Of a DNA stretch of 39,770 bases, positions 31,254-39,770 are shown one piece after another; position 1 is the stretch's first letter, and each line of letters opens with the position of its first letter. A program made the position numbers and the translations under genes. Origin of the DNA: a virus; IMG/VR virus record IMGVR_UViG_3300042559_001852, positions 1-39,770 of that record; one strand, given 5' to 3'. The notes below the pieces were generated by a model. That model was not told the origin of the DNA, did not search any database, and saw only the letters and a list, made by a program, of their open reading frames with translations.

Positions 31254-34200
31254 TATACTGTAGTCTCCTTGCGGACTGTTAAGTTATCTCCAGATTGTGT
31301 AGTTAATACTAGTCCTGATTGAGTAACTAGCTGATTCACAACCGGCATTGTTTTTGTAATACTACTTTCAATAATTGTAGTCGGTGTAGATACATGAGAA
31401 CTTTTAACCACACTACCAAACATTCTTGTTCCGGCAACGTGGAAAACTTTCTTTAATATACTTTCATACCGATTCAGTGATAAGCCCGACAACACATCAT
31501 AAGAGTATTCTTGATAGTATTTATTGTCATGAATTTTCTTCTCCGAGTTAAGATGAGAATTCGTTGTTCTCCAATAACCTTGACTCGTTCCTTGACGTTG
31601 TGTACTAGTCGTTGCTGTAATAATAAATTGATTACCTTCTCTCTCGAGAGTAACCGCGCCATCATTAATGTAACCGAACCCAGAGTCAACCACTTCAAGT
31701 CCAGTAGCAACACCAGAAGCAGAAATTGCTTCGTCGTAGATGTGAGCGTTGTGCCCTATTGGATTGGTTGCTTCATCTGTAATGGCTTCTACGAGTGTAG
31801 CTCGAGCACCAGTCACACTACCAATTAGATCATATCCATCACTAAATGCAATTGCGATAGATTTTCTTTTAAGGGATATTTCGCCTACGCCGTTCGTAAT
31901 GTTAATTGCACTAATTGTACCCTTTACAGAAGTAGAACTTCCGATTACTTGAGTAATTTCTTCACCTATAGCAAAAGAACCGTTTGTAACTCCAGTGACT
32001 CTTAAAATTAAGTCTCTTCGCCCGTAAGCTGCAACGTATCTATTACGAACATCGATAAAGGGAGCAGCCGTGTATTCTGTACCTGGGTTAATTCTCGACA
32101 GAAGTGATATTCCGCCAACATCCATTATTACGGTGTCTAGTGCGTCTGCAATTATATTACCGCTTTCAGCGTTCGGGTTCTTTGGGAATCCATAGCCGTA
32201 ATCCATTTCTACTACAAGCGTAGCATCAGTGCCAGCCCCGTTTCCGGGAAGAGATAACGTCGGTTCTTGATAGTAACCGGACCCAGGTACGTCAACTGTG
32301 ATAGATGTTATAGTGCCACTTCCATCACACGTAATAAATGCACTCGCCGGAGCAGTTGGTGTACCGTTTGCAAAGCCACCTCCTAAGAATGTAATACGGT
32401 CATTTGTAGTATACCCAGTGCCGGCACTTGTAATGTCGACACCACTCACTAGACCAAAACCAGAATTTTGACCATTAATTTGAATTTGAGTATATGGCAC
32501 ACCTGCAATATTTGTACCGCCTACGATATCGCTGTATATCGTAACATTTTCTTCTACATCAGATAGCGCCCCAATTTCAAAGTTTGCACCTTTACCACCG
32601 GGAATTCTTGTGATTTCTGCCTGAATCTCGATAATTACGTTATTCGCATCCCTTGGTGGAGAAAGCAAATCTTCACGTTTTGTATATACATAAGATGTAT
32701 ATGTGTTCGAATAAAAGAACGGAGAGGTATTTCCATAAACACCGATTGAAGTGGTGTTTTGGCCTATTATGATACCTTCAACATGAGCGGTATTCGCTAG
32801 ACTAATAATACCGTTAGCGTCATTGTTTGCTTCTAGATATACAGTAAATGCACCAGCAGCATCGTTTGTATTTACCGTATATATTAAGTTTGACTTGTCA
32901 CCCTTAATTTTTTTAGTAATATCAAAATCTCCAAACACCACGTCGACTATTATTGTATTCGAAGAGTTGTTAACACTTGTGACTCTACCGCGAGCTCCAA
33001 TCAAAGTGTTTGGAATATTAACCGAAGTTGGAAGTGCTTCGGCCCCGCTCGTTTTACCCACAATAACAGTGTTCGATGATGTACTGAAAGTTCCCCAAGA
33101 CGGTTCTAATACTACATATGCAGTATTCGATTCTGCAGAAACATATTCACCATATGCATAGTTTGTTAACACATCAAACTGGTTTGCAGTAAATGTAATA
33201 GATCCTGCAGTAAGAGGACTCTTATTTAGGGTTATCTGTGTAGAATTAAGTACACTTGCTATGCGTGTTCCAGATTTAAATGCACCGGTGCCGGCAGTTT
33301 TTGCTAATGGTTGTCCAGCAATTAAGTTACTCGTCGATGCAACTGTAATAACAGTGTTTCCAAGGGATAACGTAGAGGTTAAACCAGCGACGACAATTCC
33401 GTAAGTTTCATACACATATTGTTCAACCGTTTCACCGTTCGTAAAGGTACCCGTTGGACTTGTGACGTTGATTATGTTTTTGCTTTCTTCTGTGATAGTT
33501 TCGCCTACAGAATATCCAATGCTATTACTACTCAAAGTAAGAGCGCGTTGTGTAGCAAACGTTCCAGAATTCGTTAAGATTTTGATGATGCCATTACTTG
33601 AAGCAGATTGAGTGATAGCCCCGTTTGCCACAGTATTTGATACCGATACAATTGTACCATTCGCCACGAGCGCACCTGCGCTAGTTCTGCCGACAATGTA
33701 CTTTCCAACTAAACCATTCGCAGATAGAATATCGTCTGCGCTTTGCACATTAATGACTTCAATCGGCTGATAAACTTTTTCGTACTGGAGATATGATTGA
33801 TCTGGGTTATTAACAAATAAGATAGCGTCGGAAAGATATACGTCAGTGAGTCCGTCTGTAGTAAAACCCCATCCGCCATCTACAATTGTAAAGTCAACAC
33901 GGCCAGTTGCGTTAACCACGTTGGTTACTTTCACAAGACCTTGCTTACCTTCTTCAGTAACAACGTTAAAAACATCACCTACTGAATTGTTACGTCCTCC
34001 TAGTACTACACTAAGAGATGTCATAGACCCTTTGATTCGAGGAGCTCTTGCAATGACCCCGTTGTCAGTTACTCGTTCCCCTGTTATAAAGTTTCCACGC
34101 AATCCACTTAGATAAAATACATCAAAGATCTTACCTTTAATTCTTTTACGTACAATACTTTCAACAAAAGCCTTTGCACCAGATTTCACTCCAGTGATTT

Positions 34201-34669
34201 CTTTATTGAGAAACGACGCGTTGCGTGATGAAATTGTTACTTCAAGGTAAGAAGGCTTATACCAGTCTGAGTCAGAAGGTTTAAGAACGTCTTCACCTGG
34301 ATAATATACATTCACGTCTTCTTCGAATAAAAGCTTCATTAAAAGAGATAGAGATTCTTTTGAGCCTTTTGAACGATAGTAATTCACAATATTCTTAATT
34401 GCAAACTTTGTATCAGTTCTAAATTTAAACGGAAAATCTGCTAAATATGTTTCCTTGAATGATTTTAAGAAGTCATCCATTGAGGTATCAATATCGCGCA
34501 TATCAAACATTTGGCGTGATATTTTAGAAGCATAACGATTGTCTGATTCTAAAAATTCATAATAGGCCTTTGTGAAAGCGACTAATGCTTCGCCTTCTTC
34601 ACGGTAAATATCAGGAAATTGCGTCTCAATTAATTGAGAGATGTCCTTAGTGAAGTTAACCATATTCAT
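31253..34669 (-). CDS. Baseplate wedge protein in the gp7 position, 1138 aa
   Basis: ATG 34669 overlaps the gp6 stop (TAATG); a second ATG two codons on is also possible. The N-terminal 150 residues (IETQFPDIYREEGEALVAFT, FLKSFKETYLADFPF, FAIKNIVNYYRSKGSKESLS, LLMKLLFEEDVNVYYPGEDV) are a helical domain seen in large baseplate proteins of T4-like and jumbo phages. The rest alternates 'G-F/Y-GE-(V/I)-T' and 'AG.GY....' beta units (DITSAGTGYTTNDRITFLGG, NGSFAIGEEITQVIG). T4 gp7 has 1032 residues and lies between gp6 and gp8, as this gene nearly does, so I take it as the functional equivalent. Direct homology to T4 gp7 is not visible by eye. The central role is linking wedge components around gp6 and gp8. 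Confidence 0.72.
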   Translation of the reverse strand: MNMVNFTKDISQLIETQFPDIYREEGEALVAFTKAYYEFLESDNRYASKISRQMFDMRDIDTSMDDFLKSFKETYLADFPFKFRTDTKFAIKNIVNYYRSKGSKESLSLLMKLLFEEDVNVYYPGEDVLKPSDSDWYKPSYLEVTISSRNASFLNKEITGVKSGAKAFVESIVRKRIKGKIFDVFYLSGLRGNFITGERVTDNGVIARAPRIKGSMTSLSVVLGGRNNSVGDVFNVVTEEGKQGLVKVTNVVNATGRVDFTIVDGGWGFTTDGLTDVYLSDAILFVNNPDQSYLQYEKVYQPIEVINVQSADDILSANGLVGKYIVGRTSAGALVANGTIVSVSNTVANGAITQSASSNGIIKILTNSGTFATQRALTLSSNSIGYSVGETITEESKNIINVTSPTGTFTNGETVEQYVYETYGIVVAGLTSTLSLGNTVITVASTSNLIAGQPLAKTAGTGAFKSGTRIASVLNSTQITLNKSPLTAGSITFTANQFDVLTNYAYGEYVSAESNTAYVVLEPSWGTFSTSSNTVIVGKTSGAEALPTSVNIPNTLIGARGRVTSVNNSSNTIIVDVVFGDFDITKKIKGDKSNLIYTVNTNDAAGAFTVYLEANNDANGIISLANTAHVEGIIIGQNTTSIGVYGNTSPFFYSNTYTSYVYTKREDLLSPPRDANNVIIEIQAEITRIPGGKGANFEIGALSDVEENVTIYSDIVGGTNIAGVPYTQIQINGQNSGFGLVSGVDITSAGTGYTTNDRITFLGGGFANGTPTAPASAFITCDGSGTITSITVDVPGSGYYQEPTLSLPGNGAGTDATLVVEMDYGYGFPKNPNAESGNIIADALDTVIMDVGGISLLSRINPGTEYTAAPFIDVRNRYVAAYGRRDLILRVTGVTNGSFAIGEEITQVIGSSTSVKGTISAINITNGVGEISLKRKSIAIAFSDGYDLIGSVTGARATLVEAITDEATNPIGHNAHIYDEAISASGVATGLEVVDSGFGYINDGAVTLEREGNQFIITATTSTQRQGTSQGYWRTTNSHLNSEKKIHDNKYYQEYSYDVLSGLSLNRYESILKKVFHVAGTRMFGSVVKSSHVSTPTTIIESSITKTMPVVNQLVTQSGLVLTTQSGDNLTVRKETTV

Positions 34670-36459
34670 TAGTCGTTAACTCCAACTACATTAACGTTAA
34701 CATCAGACGTATTTGCGCGAATTGAAAGTATGCGTGATTTTGGAGCAGTAATTGTTTGTGCTACAGGACGGGCAAACAATTTAATTTCAGAACCATTGTA
34801 CGCACTTACATTTAGGTTTCGAATAATAACTCTACCGGTATCATAATTAACACTTCCAATATTTTGGTTGACCACAACAAATGAATCGCCTTGTAGACGA
34901 ATAATTCTAAGTACACCAAAGCCGTTATCCTTAATAAGGCACGACACGCCTCGATACGTAAATGTAGAAGAACGAATTGCCGGCTTATGTGTAGCGTATA
35001 TTTCACCCGGTTCGATATGCTGATCTCGAATCAATTCATTTGCAAACGACATATCGAAGTTGTTTGAAATATTTAAAGTTGGATTTAACGGTATAATTGG
35101 TAATACTTCAATATCGTTCGAAATAATATTAGGATCTGCCGCGTCAATGGCGGAAGACAAATTAGATTGTTTGAAACGAATCTTAAAGTCGTTGAGATAC
35201 GTATCACTGTAAGATTGAAGAGCTGCAGTTACCTTTGAGCGAATATCTGTTTCACCAAGAGCAGTCGTTTTTGTATTAAAGTAGACTGTTGTATTAACAG
35301 AAAGATACATGAAGTCTGGTGATATCACTAAAGGTTCAATACTTACAGGTGATCGATCTCGTAGGAATGAAGCATATGTTCTCTTATTATTTTCTGATAC
35401 ACCATCAGCGTCTTGTACATCAACTGCAATTACAACACGGCCATAACGTGGAGGTGTTAATTCTTCTCCGCCATATACCGAAACCGCTTGAATTTCTGGA
35501 TAACGAGTTTTAAGAAGCACCTCGTAGTCAGAAGCAGTAACTGCTCTATCTTGAACTTGAATCGATCGTGGTGCATAGTACTTGATCGATTCAATCGATT
35601 CGCGTTCAGCCCCACCTTCAGACCCAACTGAGAGTGTAACAGTGGTTGGATACCCTTGGATATTCTCAGGAATAGCAAAACTCGTAATACCGTTTGCTTC
35701 ATCGGCGTTCGTAATCATGTACTCTACATTTAAGACGTTACCAGCAATTGGTTGAGCACCAAAACTGTCTTTACCAAATACAATCTCATACTTGTTATCT
35801 TCTGCTGCTTGTATGTAAAAGACTTTTGCGTCAGTTTCAACACCAAAAATTGAATTTCTTAAAACATATTCGGTAGAAGTAGTTGAAGTACTATTTTCTT
35901 TTACGTACACTCTTACGGTGCCGGTGTTAACTGCGTCATTTGATAAAATGAATCTTTCATTTAGATCACCTAGCACTTCAAACGATTCGTTTACCCAGGC
36001 GCCTTCAATAATTTCAAGATTGCTATAAGAATAAGCATTATTCAAAGGATATATTGTTACAGCTGATGTGTTATAGAAGTTAAAAGTTTTTGATCCACAT
36101 TGAGCAGTAAACTTAGTCTTCGATGGAATAGTCACAAATGAAGGGTTATCATTTACACTAAGAGTAAGATTCACTCGTGCCCGCGCGCCAGTGCGAGACC
36201 GTGGAATATAGTTTAGGCCTTTTGCATGAGAAACAACTGACTCGCGTAATTGCGCAGAATCAAGAAACATCTCATTGATTGCCATGTTTGCATAGAAGTT
36301 GTTTTGAAAGGTGTTATAAGCAAGAACGTCAAGAAAGACGTTCATGTTTGAACCTTCAAAATTGTAGTCCTTAAAGCGGTCCTGCCCTTGCAAAAAGGTT
36401 TTCAGATTATCTTTGATCTGAGAAAAATCTAATTCAGTAATAGATGTTTGGACTGCCAT
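34669..36459 (-). CDS. gp6: Baseplate wedge subunit gp6 (baseplate J-like), 596 aa
   Basis: ATG at 36459 overlaps the gp25 stop by one base (TAATG). The N-terminus (ITELDFSQIKDNLKTFLQGQ, then NMNVFLDVLAYNTFQNNFYA, MFLDSAQLRESVVSHAKGLN and PRSRTGARA) is typical of gp6. The middle has the baseplate-J region (YYAPRSIQVQDRAVTASDYE, TRYPEIQAVSVYGGEELTPP). T4 gp6 has 660 residues, so the length is close. gp6 dimers form the iris-like ring of the inner baseplate and contact gp25, gp7 and gp53. A gp25-gp6 pairing is the usual order. No abnormality is seen. Confidence 0.92.
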   Translation of the reverse strand: MAVQTSITELDFSQIKDNLKTFLQGQDRFKDYNFEGSNMNVFLDVLAYNTFQNNFYANMAINEMFLDSAQLRESVVSHAKGLNYIPRSRTGARARVNLTLSVNDNPSFVTIPSKTKFTAQCGSKTFNFYNTSAVTIYPLNNAYSYSNLEIIEGAWVNESFEVLGDLNERFILSNDAVNTGTVRVYVKENSTSTTSTEYVLRNSIFGVETDAKVFYIQAAEDNKYEIVFGKDSFGAQPIAGNVLNVEYMITNADEANGITSFAIPENIQGYPTTVTLSVGSEGGAERESIESIKYYAPRSIQVQDRAVTASDYEVLLKTRYPEIQAVSVYGGEELTPPRYGRVVIAVDVQDADGVSENNKRTYASFLRDRSPVSIEPLVISPDFMYLSVNTTVYFNTKTTALGETDIRSKVTAALQSYSDTYLNDFKIRFKQSNLSSAIDAADPNIISNDIEVLPIIPLNPTLNISNNFDMSFANELIRDQHIEPGEIYATHKPAIRSSTFTYRGVSCLIKDNGFGVLRIIRLQGDSFVVVNQNIGSVNYDTGRVIIRNLNVSAYNGSEIKLFARPVAQTITAPKSRILSIRANTSDVNVNVVGVND

Positions 36460-36866
36460 TATCTTACCCTATCGAGTGTGAGTGTGAGAACTACTGGTTC
36501 TTCTCTATTTATTATGTTAAACGTGATTATGATACCAACATCATTTGAGTCAAGTGAAGCTAAAATGTCTATTCCAAGTATGCTACATCTTGGTTCATAG
36601 TTTTCGATGGTAGTACGAATCAATTCTTTTGCTATTATAATCGTATCAGTAGAAATGTTTTCAAACAATAACTGGCGGATATCGCATCCGACATCTGGTT
36701 GAAATAATCTTTCGCCTCTATTCGTGAGTATTAAATTACGAACTGACTCTTTTACTGAATTCTCATCTATCTTACGAGCAAGGTCGGCGTTAACAAGACT
36801 TTGAGTCATGTCTTTAAAGAAGTCAGAATACGTTTCTGTTCTTCGTGAAAGTGGTGTAATTGCCAT
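36459..36866 (-). CDS. gp25: Baseplate wedge subunit gp25, 135 aa
   Basis: ATG at 36866 with AAGGATAGG upstream. The protein has RNLILTNRGERLFQPDVGCD (the gp25 core), then LLFENISTDTIIIAKELIRT, YEPRCSILGID (the conserved EPR motif that caps the sheath interface) and a final beta segment NIINREEPVVLTLTLDRVR. T4 gp25 has 132 residues. gp25 sits at the wedge-sheath junction and templates the first sheath ring. A late-promoter-like octamer AATAAATA lies 20 bases upstream. The gene is ordinary and its identity is secure. Confidence 0.94.
   Translation of the reverse strand: MAITPLSRRTETYSDFFKDMTQSLVNADLARKIDENSVKESVRNLILTNRGERLFQPDVGCDIRQLLFENISTDTIIIAKELIRTTIENYEPRCSILGIDILASLDSNDVGIIITFNIINREEPVVLTLTLDRVR
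36506..36513 (-). promoter_or_regulatory. Late-promoter-like octamer upstream of gp6
   Basis: Minus strand AATAAATA, 47 bases upstream of the gp6 start and inside gp25. It matches the NATAAATA form only, so it is a weaker candidate. Confidence 0.35.
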
Positions 36867-36885
36867 GACCCTATCCTTTATTCAG

Positions 36886-36893
36886 TATTTATT
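36886..36893 (-). promoter_or_regulatory. Late-promoter-like octamer upstream of gp25
   Basis: Minus strand AATAAATA, one base off the T4 consensus but fitting the NATAAATA form proposed for T4-like cyanophages. It ends 20 bases upstream of the gp25 start and overlaps the end of the M15 gene. Confidence 0.5.
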
Positions 36894-38475
36894 GAGCATT
36901 GCTTGGTGCCATGGCTGGACCAGATGGCAATTTATTAATTTCGTCTGGAGTAAATCTTGGATTAGCCCCTGATATGTGATCTGCAATTGCCGCAGCAATA
37001 AGTTGTGGATTGCCGCCGCCCCAAGTACGGGTGTTGCCTAGATCGATATGCGTAAACTTTGTATTACTATTTGGGTAATGACCAATACCACCAACACCTT
37101 CTCTGCTTGCAAGCTTAACGACGAATGCTCTTTCTTCTGCAGTTAAATTTGCGCCAGAAATATCAAGAGCCATACCTCTCATATGTAAACTGTTCTTTGC
37201 AACACCCTTTGTACTTGTTGCAAGTTCAGCATTCTTTTCAGGTGATCGATAAGCGCTATTAATCGTAAGAGGTTTACCGATTGCTCTCGCAATTCGGAAT
37301 GCGATTACATAAAGCATTGGATGATGGTTAATGACATAAGTCCATCCTCCTCGTCCTGACCGTTGATCAGCAACAGGAGTAGCAGCGTGTGTAATCGTAA
37401 CATCTCCAATACTCACACTTCCGCTTGTCGAATTAAAGAGCTGTGTTAAGAATGTACGTTCATCACTACTTATCACAGGATCACGTAGTTTACCATTTCT
37501 TTGCGCTGCTTCTTCAGTGATAAGTCGAGGAGTTTCAGGTGCCATTCTTGGCAAACCGGCTTCAACCGACTTTGCTGTTCGCTCGTTTGACATCTGCTTA
37601 ATACCGTACTCAGCTAAAGCAAAGTTGTTAAACATGCTCTTCAAAGAATCGAGCGGTGATTGCATAAAAGAGGTAATACTATCTGAAAGTTGACAAATTA
37701 TCATTAAAAGATGAGCCATGGCTTCAGGCGTCAGTTCTTCAAATTGACCTGCAAGTTTTGCAATGATTTCTTCAATTTTATCTTTAATTGATTGAATACT
37801 TAGATCCGATAAGAATTGCTTTACTCTTTCAACTCTCTTCATAAATCTACCAAAAGCCGCCTGTATTTGAAAAGCGTAAGACTTAATTTGATCAACAAAA
37901 TTATTAATCATTGAAAGAATTCTATCTTTTAACTCATCGACCATTTCTTGAAGCATTAACTTCCAAGCATTTAATCTTGCGATTACACTTGCAAGAGAAA
38001 AGTTTTTAAGTTCATTAATTAGCTTCGCACCGGCAGACAAAAAGCCAATGATTTGGGCAAGCTTATTTACGAGTCCAGCACAACTATTTCCTGTCGCTCT
38101 TTTCGCAAAATTAGGATCAAGATAATACTCCATGAGATCAAACACGGTTATTACCTGTGGAGAAGGAAGCGGAAGTAAACTAATTTGATAGATATCGTTG
38201 TCAGTGTATCCCGCCCATTCTACAAATTCAGCAAAATCTCGCGGCGTTAATGGATCTACAGTTTGACGAGCAGTAATGATAGTATATGTTGTAGGAAGCT
38301 TTGCTATTAAATTATTCAATGAAGATGCCATTAGCGAAATATTATGGCGAGCCAATGCATCGCCGTCATATGATATACGTTGATCGACACTTAATACTCG
38401 CTGAAGTGCTTGCTCAGGAGTAAGTATACGCGGAGAAAATTTTGAACCAATAGAATCAAATGTATTACAAGACAT
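36889..38475 (-). CDS. Baseplate/hub protein with C-terminal M15-type zinc peptidase, 528 aa
   Basis: ATG at 38475 with AAGGAAG upstream. Residues about 1-320 are long helices with many Leu/Ile heptads (VERVKQFLSDLSIQSIKDKI), probably a structural stem. Residues about 395-480 form a Peptidase_M15_3-like domain: TINSAYRSPEKNAELATS, SLHMRGMALDIS and FTHIDLG. The zinc ligands are H431, D438 and H476. M15 enzymes cut peptide cross-links of peptidoglycan, so this may open the wall during tail penetration. It lies between the spike and gp25 rather than in a lysis cassette, so it is a virion enzyme and not the endolysin. The tail (GPAMAPSNAQ) is a short linker. Confidence 0.82.
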   Translation of the reverse strand: MSCNTFDSIGSKFSPRILTPEQALQRVLSVDQRISYDGDALARHNISLMASSLNNLIAKLPTTYTIITARQTVDPLTPRDFAEFVEWAGYTDNDIYQISLLPLPSPQVITVFDLMEYYLDPNFAKRATGNSCAGLVNKLAQIIGFLSAGAKLINELKNFSLASVIARLNAWKLMLQEMVDELKDRILSMINNFVDQIKSYAFQIQAAFGRFMKRVERVKQFLSDLSIQSIKDKIEEIIAKLAGQFEELTPEAMAHLLMIICQLSDSITSFMQSPLDSLKSMFNNFALAEYGIKQMSNERTAKSVEAGLPRMAPETPRLITEEAAQRNGKLRDPVISSDERTFLTQLFNSTSGSVSIGDVTITHAATPVADQRSGRGGWTYVINHHPMLYVIAFRIARAIGKPLTINSAYRSPEKNAELATSTKGVAKNSLHMRGMALDISGANLTAEERAFVVKLASREGVGGIGHYPNSNTKFTHIDLGNTRTWGGGNPQLIAAAIADHISGANPRFTPDEINKLPSGPAMAPSNAQ

Positions 38476-38486
38476 TTATTCTTCCT

Positions 38487-39449
38487 TTAATTTGAGTCGT
38501 CAACATCAGTAGCAGATATACCACCAGCCGAATATGTAACAGATTGTTGTGAATCTACAGCATATGCAGGAGGTGCACCAAGAGCGCTTTTATTTGCAAC
38601 TTTTGCTTCTGTAACTGAAACAGATTTACCCGGTGAGTTGAGGTCAATGGTTGAACCGACTACAACAATAGGGGATCCTCCGCCACTAAGTCCAAGGCCT
38701 TTACCTTGAATATTCATTTCTTCTGAGCTTAAGATATCAGTGCTCTTACTTGTGACGCTAAGTGATTCGCCACTCTTAACATGCATCTCAGTAAGACTTT
38801 CAATTGAAAGTTTTCCCTCAGCATAAAGATCGATCGAGTCTACCTTTGCAGTCATTGCGATTCTTGATGTTGCTAGATCAATACCATTGCCAGAATTTAG
38901 ATTGATAGCACCACCAGCTAGGAGGTTAATGTCTTGGCCAGAGATAAGATCTATGCTCGACGCACTATTGATTACAGTCTTACCACCAGATACACCAATG
39001 GTATATCCAGCTTTGTACATACCTTCTTTTGCACCGTCAAATACTTCGATAGAGTTTTCGTCTGAAGTTAACACGACGTCTCCGGCAGAACTAATTGTGA
39101 TTGATCCATCTTGCGCGATAGTGATACGGCTTCCTGATTGGTGAATGATGTTAATAAATTCTGCGTTTGGACCACCACCTATCTCGACATAGCTGCCACC
39201 ATATCTTGCTTGCCACATAGTACTTTGGGTGGAGCCAGAGAATGGCACTCCAGGTTCACTCCAAGTGTTTCCAGAAGGCATGACAACATCCTTCTTAGCC
39301 ATACCAACGGCGTTCAAATACGGCGTTCTCTCGAGCCCCTCTCCGTTCATTTGAGCAGGTAGTGTTGTGCGGCCATAATTATTAATGACTTCACTTACAC
39401 CTGGCTGTACTGCCGGATTTGCATCTTCTGCTATGTTATACGTTGCCAT
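38487..39449 (-). CDS. gp5-C-like baseplate spike protein, 320 aa
   Basis: ATG at 39449 with CGGAGAT upstream. Residues 1-110 include an OB-like region (YGRTTLPAQMNGEG, VPFSGSTQSTMWQARYGGSY, VEIGGGPNAEFINIIHQSGS). Residues 110-290 have short repeats with alternating valine/isoleucine and glycine (GSITISSAGDVVLTS, IDLISGQDINLLAGGAINLN, SGNGIDLATSRIAMTAK, LSIESLTEMHVKSGESLSV). This is the pattern of the triple beta-helix in T4 gp5 C-terminal domain and VgrG-like spikes. No lysozyme domain is in this protein; that function appears to be on separate genes to either side. It should form the central needle under the tube. Confidence 0.8.
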   Translation of the reverse strand: MATYNIAEDANPAVQPGVSEVINNYGRTTLPAQMNGEGLERTPYLNAVGMAKKDVVMPSGNTWSEPGVPFSGSTQSTMWQARYGGSYVEIGGGPNAEFINIIHQSGSRITIAQDGSITISSAGDVVLTSDENSIEVFDGAKEGMYKAGYTIGVSGGKTVINSASSIDLISGQDINLLAGGAINLNSGNGIDLATSRIAMTAKVDSIDLYAEGKLSIESLTEMHVKSGESLSVTSKSTDILSSEEMNIQGKGLGLSGGGSPIVVVGSTIDLNSPGKSVSVTEAKVANKSALGAPPAYAVDSQQSVTYSAGGISATDVDDSN

Positions 39450-39461
39450 AATATATCTCCG

Positions 39462-39770
39462 TTATTGTGGGCCAGAGCCGCTCGAGCATTGCGCAATTTG
39501 TGCTTCATATGATGAAACCAATGCAGCATTGCCTCCGCCATTGATGTATTGTTCTTGAATGTCTTCTCTTGGGTTTTCAAAATACCGAGTGAAGTAATTT
39601 GCTGCTTCGGTCGCACTCGTAAATGATCTGTTAGCAAACTTAACACCTTCAGGATCACTATTGATCGCGTAACGGACTTGTCCGGTTGGATTCGTTTGCC
39701 AATCTGGAACCGCTGCAATAAATGCTTCTTTGCGCGATGGGAATGTGTATTGGAACAATCCAATACCGCC
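39462..39770 (-). CDS. Tail-lysozyme-like protein, C-terminal part (cut by the window edge)
   Basis: The frame is open to the end of the window and stops at 39462, so the start is missing. The visible part starts GGIGLFQYTFPSRKEAFIAA and has PTGQVRYAINSDPEG and SATEAANYFTRYFENPRED. It fits the C-terminal half of Phage_lysozyme2 (tail lysozyme) domains, where GxGLxQW-type, 'Q..Y..' and 'eAa..F...fE.P' motifs are usual. The catalytic glutamate would lie upstream, outside the window. With the spike and M15 genes next to it, a role in peptidoglycan degradation at the tail tip is likely. Short assignments for the 98-aa part starting at TTG are only the visible remainder. Confidence 0.65.
   Translation of the reverse strand, partial: GGIGLFQYTFPSRKEAFIAAVPDWQTNPTGQVRYAINSDPEGVKFANRSFTSATEAANYFTRYFENPREDIQEQYINGGGNAALVSSYEAQIAQCSSGSGPQ

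Noticed and set aside
36889-38475. M15 gene as the phage endolysin
   Set aside because: It sits between the spike and gp25 in the baseplate operon, has a long helical stem, and has no neighbouring holin.

Overview
This window is a stretch of the late virion-morphogenesis region of a T4-like myovirus. Every credible gene lies on the minus strand, so the biological reading direction is from 39770 down to 1. The call rests on recognisable homologues of T4 gp25, gp6 and gp8 in T4 order, a gp5-like spike, and exact T4-type late promoter octamers (TATAAATA on the minus strand). Large beta-rich proteins full of short repeats, a DUF4815 protein and a tandem of tail-fibre-like genes resemble the T4-like phages of marine bacteria (cyanophage or pelagiphage type). 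The host cannot be named from this sequence.

Layout in transcription order. (1) 39770-36889, cell-puncturing and hub module: the C-terminus of a tail-lysozyme-like protein, a gp5-C-like beta-helix spike, and a protein with a C-terminal M15-type zinc peptidase. (2) 36866-22219, baseplate: gp25, gp6, a 1138-aa wedge protein in the gp7 position, an inserted 417-aa fibre-like protein, an enlarged gp8, a 1819-aa DUF4815 protein and a 71-aa helical protein. (3) 22219-18929: a 1096-aa repetitive fibre. (4) 18920-8845: a roughly 10-kb block that is not a known structural module. It holds five radical SAM enzymes (one B12-binding type, two full SPASM, one with a shortened SPASM/Twitch-like tail, one divergent), a DUF3050-type haem-oxygenase-like putative diiron protein, two orphans, and two small proteins sharing a gapless 31-residue HxH module. 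One of the small proteins ends in CQCNC. (5) 8803-1: more fibre and adhesin genes, including a 1040-aa repeat fibre, a 512-aa protein with a C1q-like domain, several small proteins, and the 5' part of another fibre that runs off the window.

The hub and baseplate genes build the tail tip, and the fibre genes probably make the host-contact apparatus. The radical SAM block is interleaved with the fibres, is packed with overlapping genes, and carries late promoters. I infer that it is made with the structural proteins and may chemically modify one or more small virion proteins, most simply the HxH/CxCxC peptide. This looks like a RiPP-style maturation system repurposed to decorate a phage tail. 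That is a hypothesis: the sequence shows the enzymes, the candidate substrates and the arrangement, but not the reaction.

No tRNA, CRISPR array, insertion sequence or integrase was seen. No gene-free gap exceeds about 50 bases.
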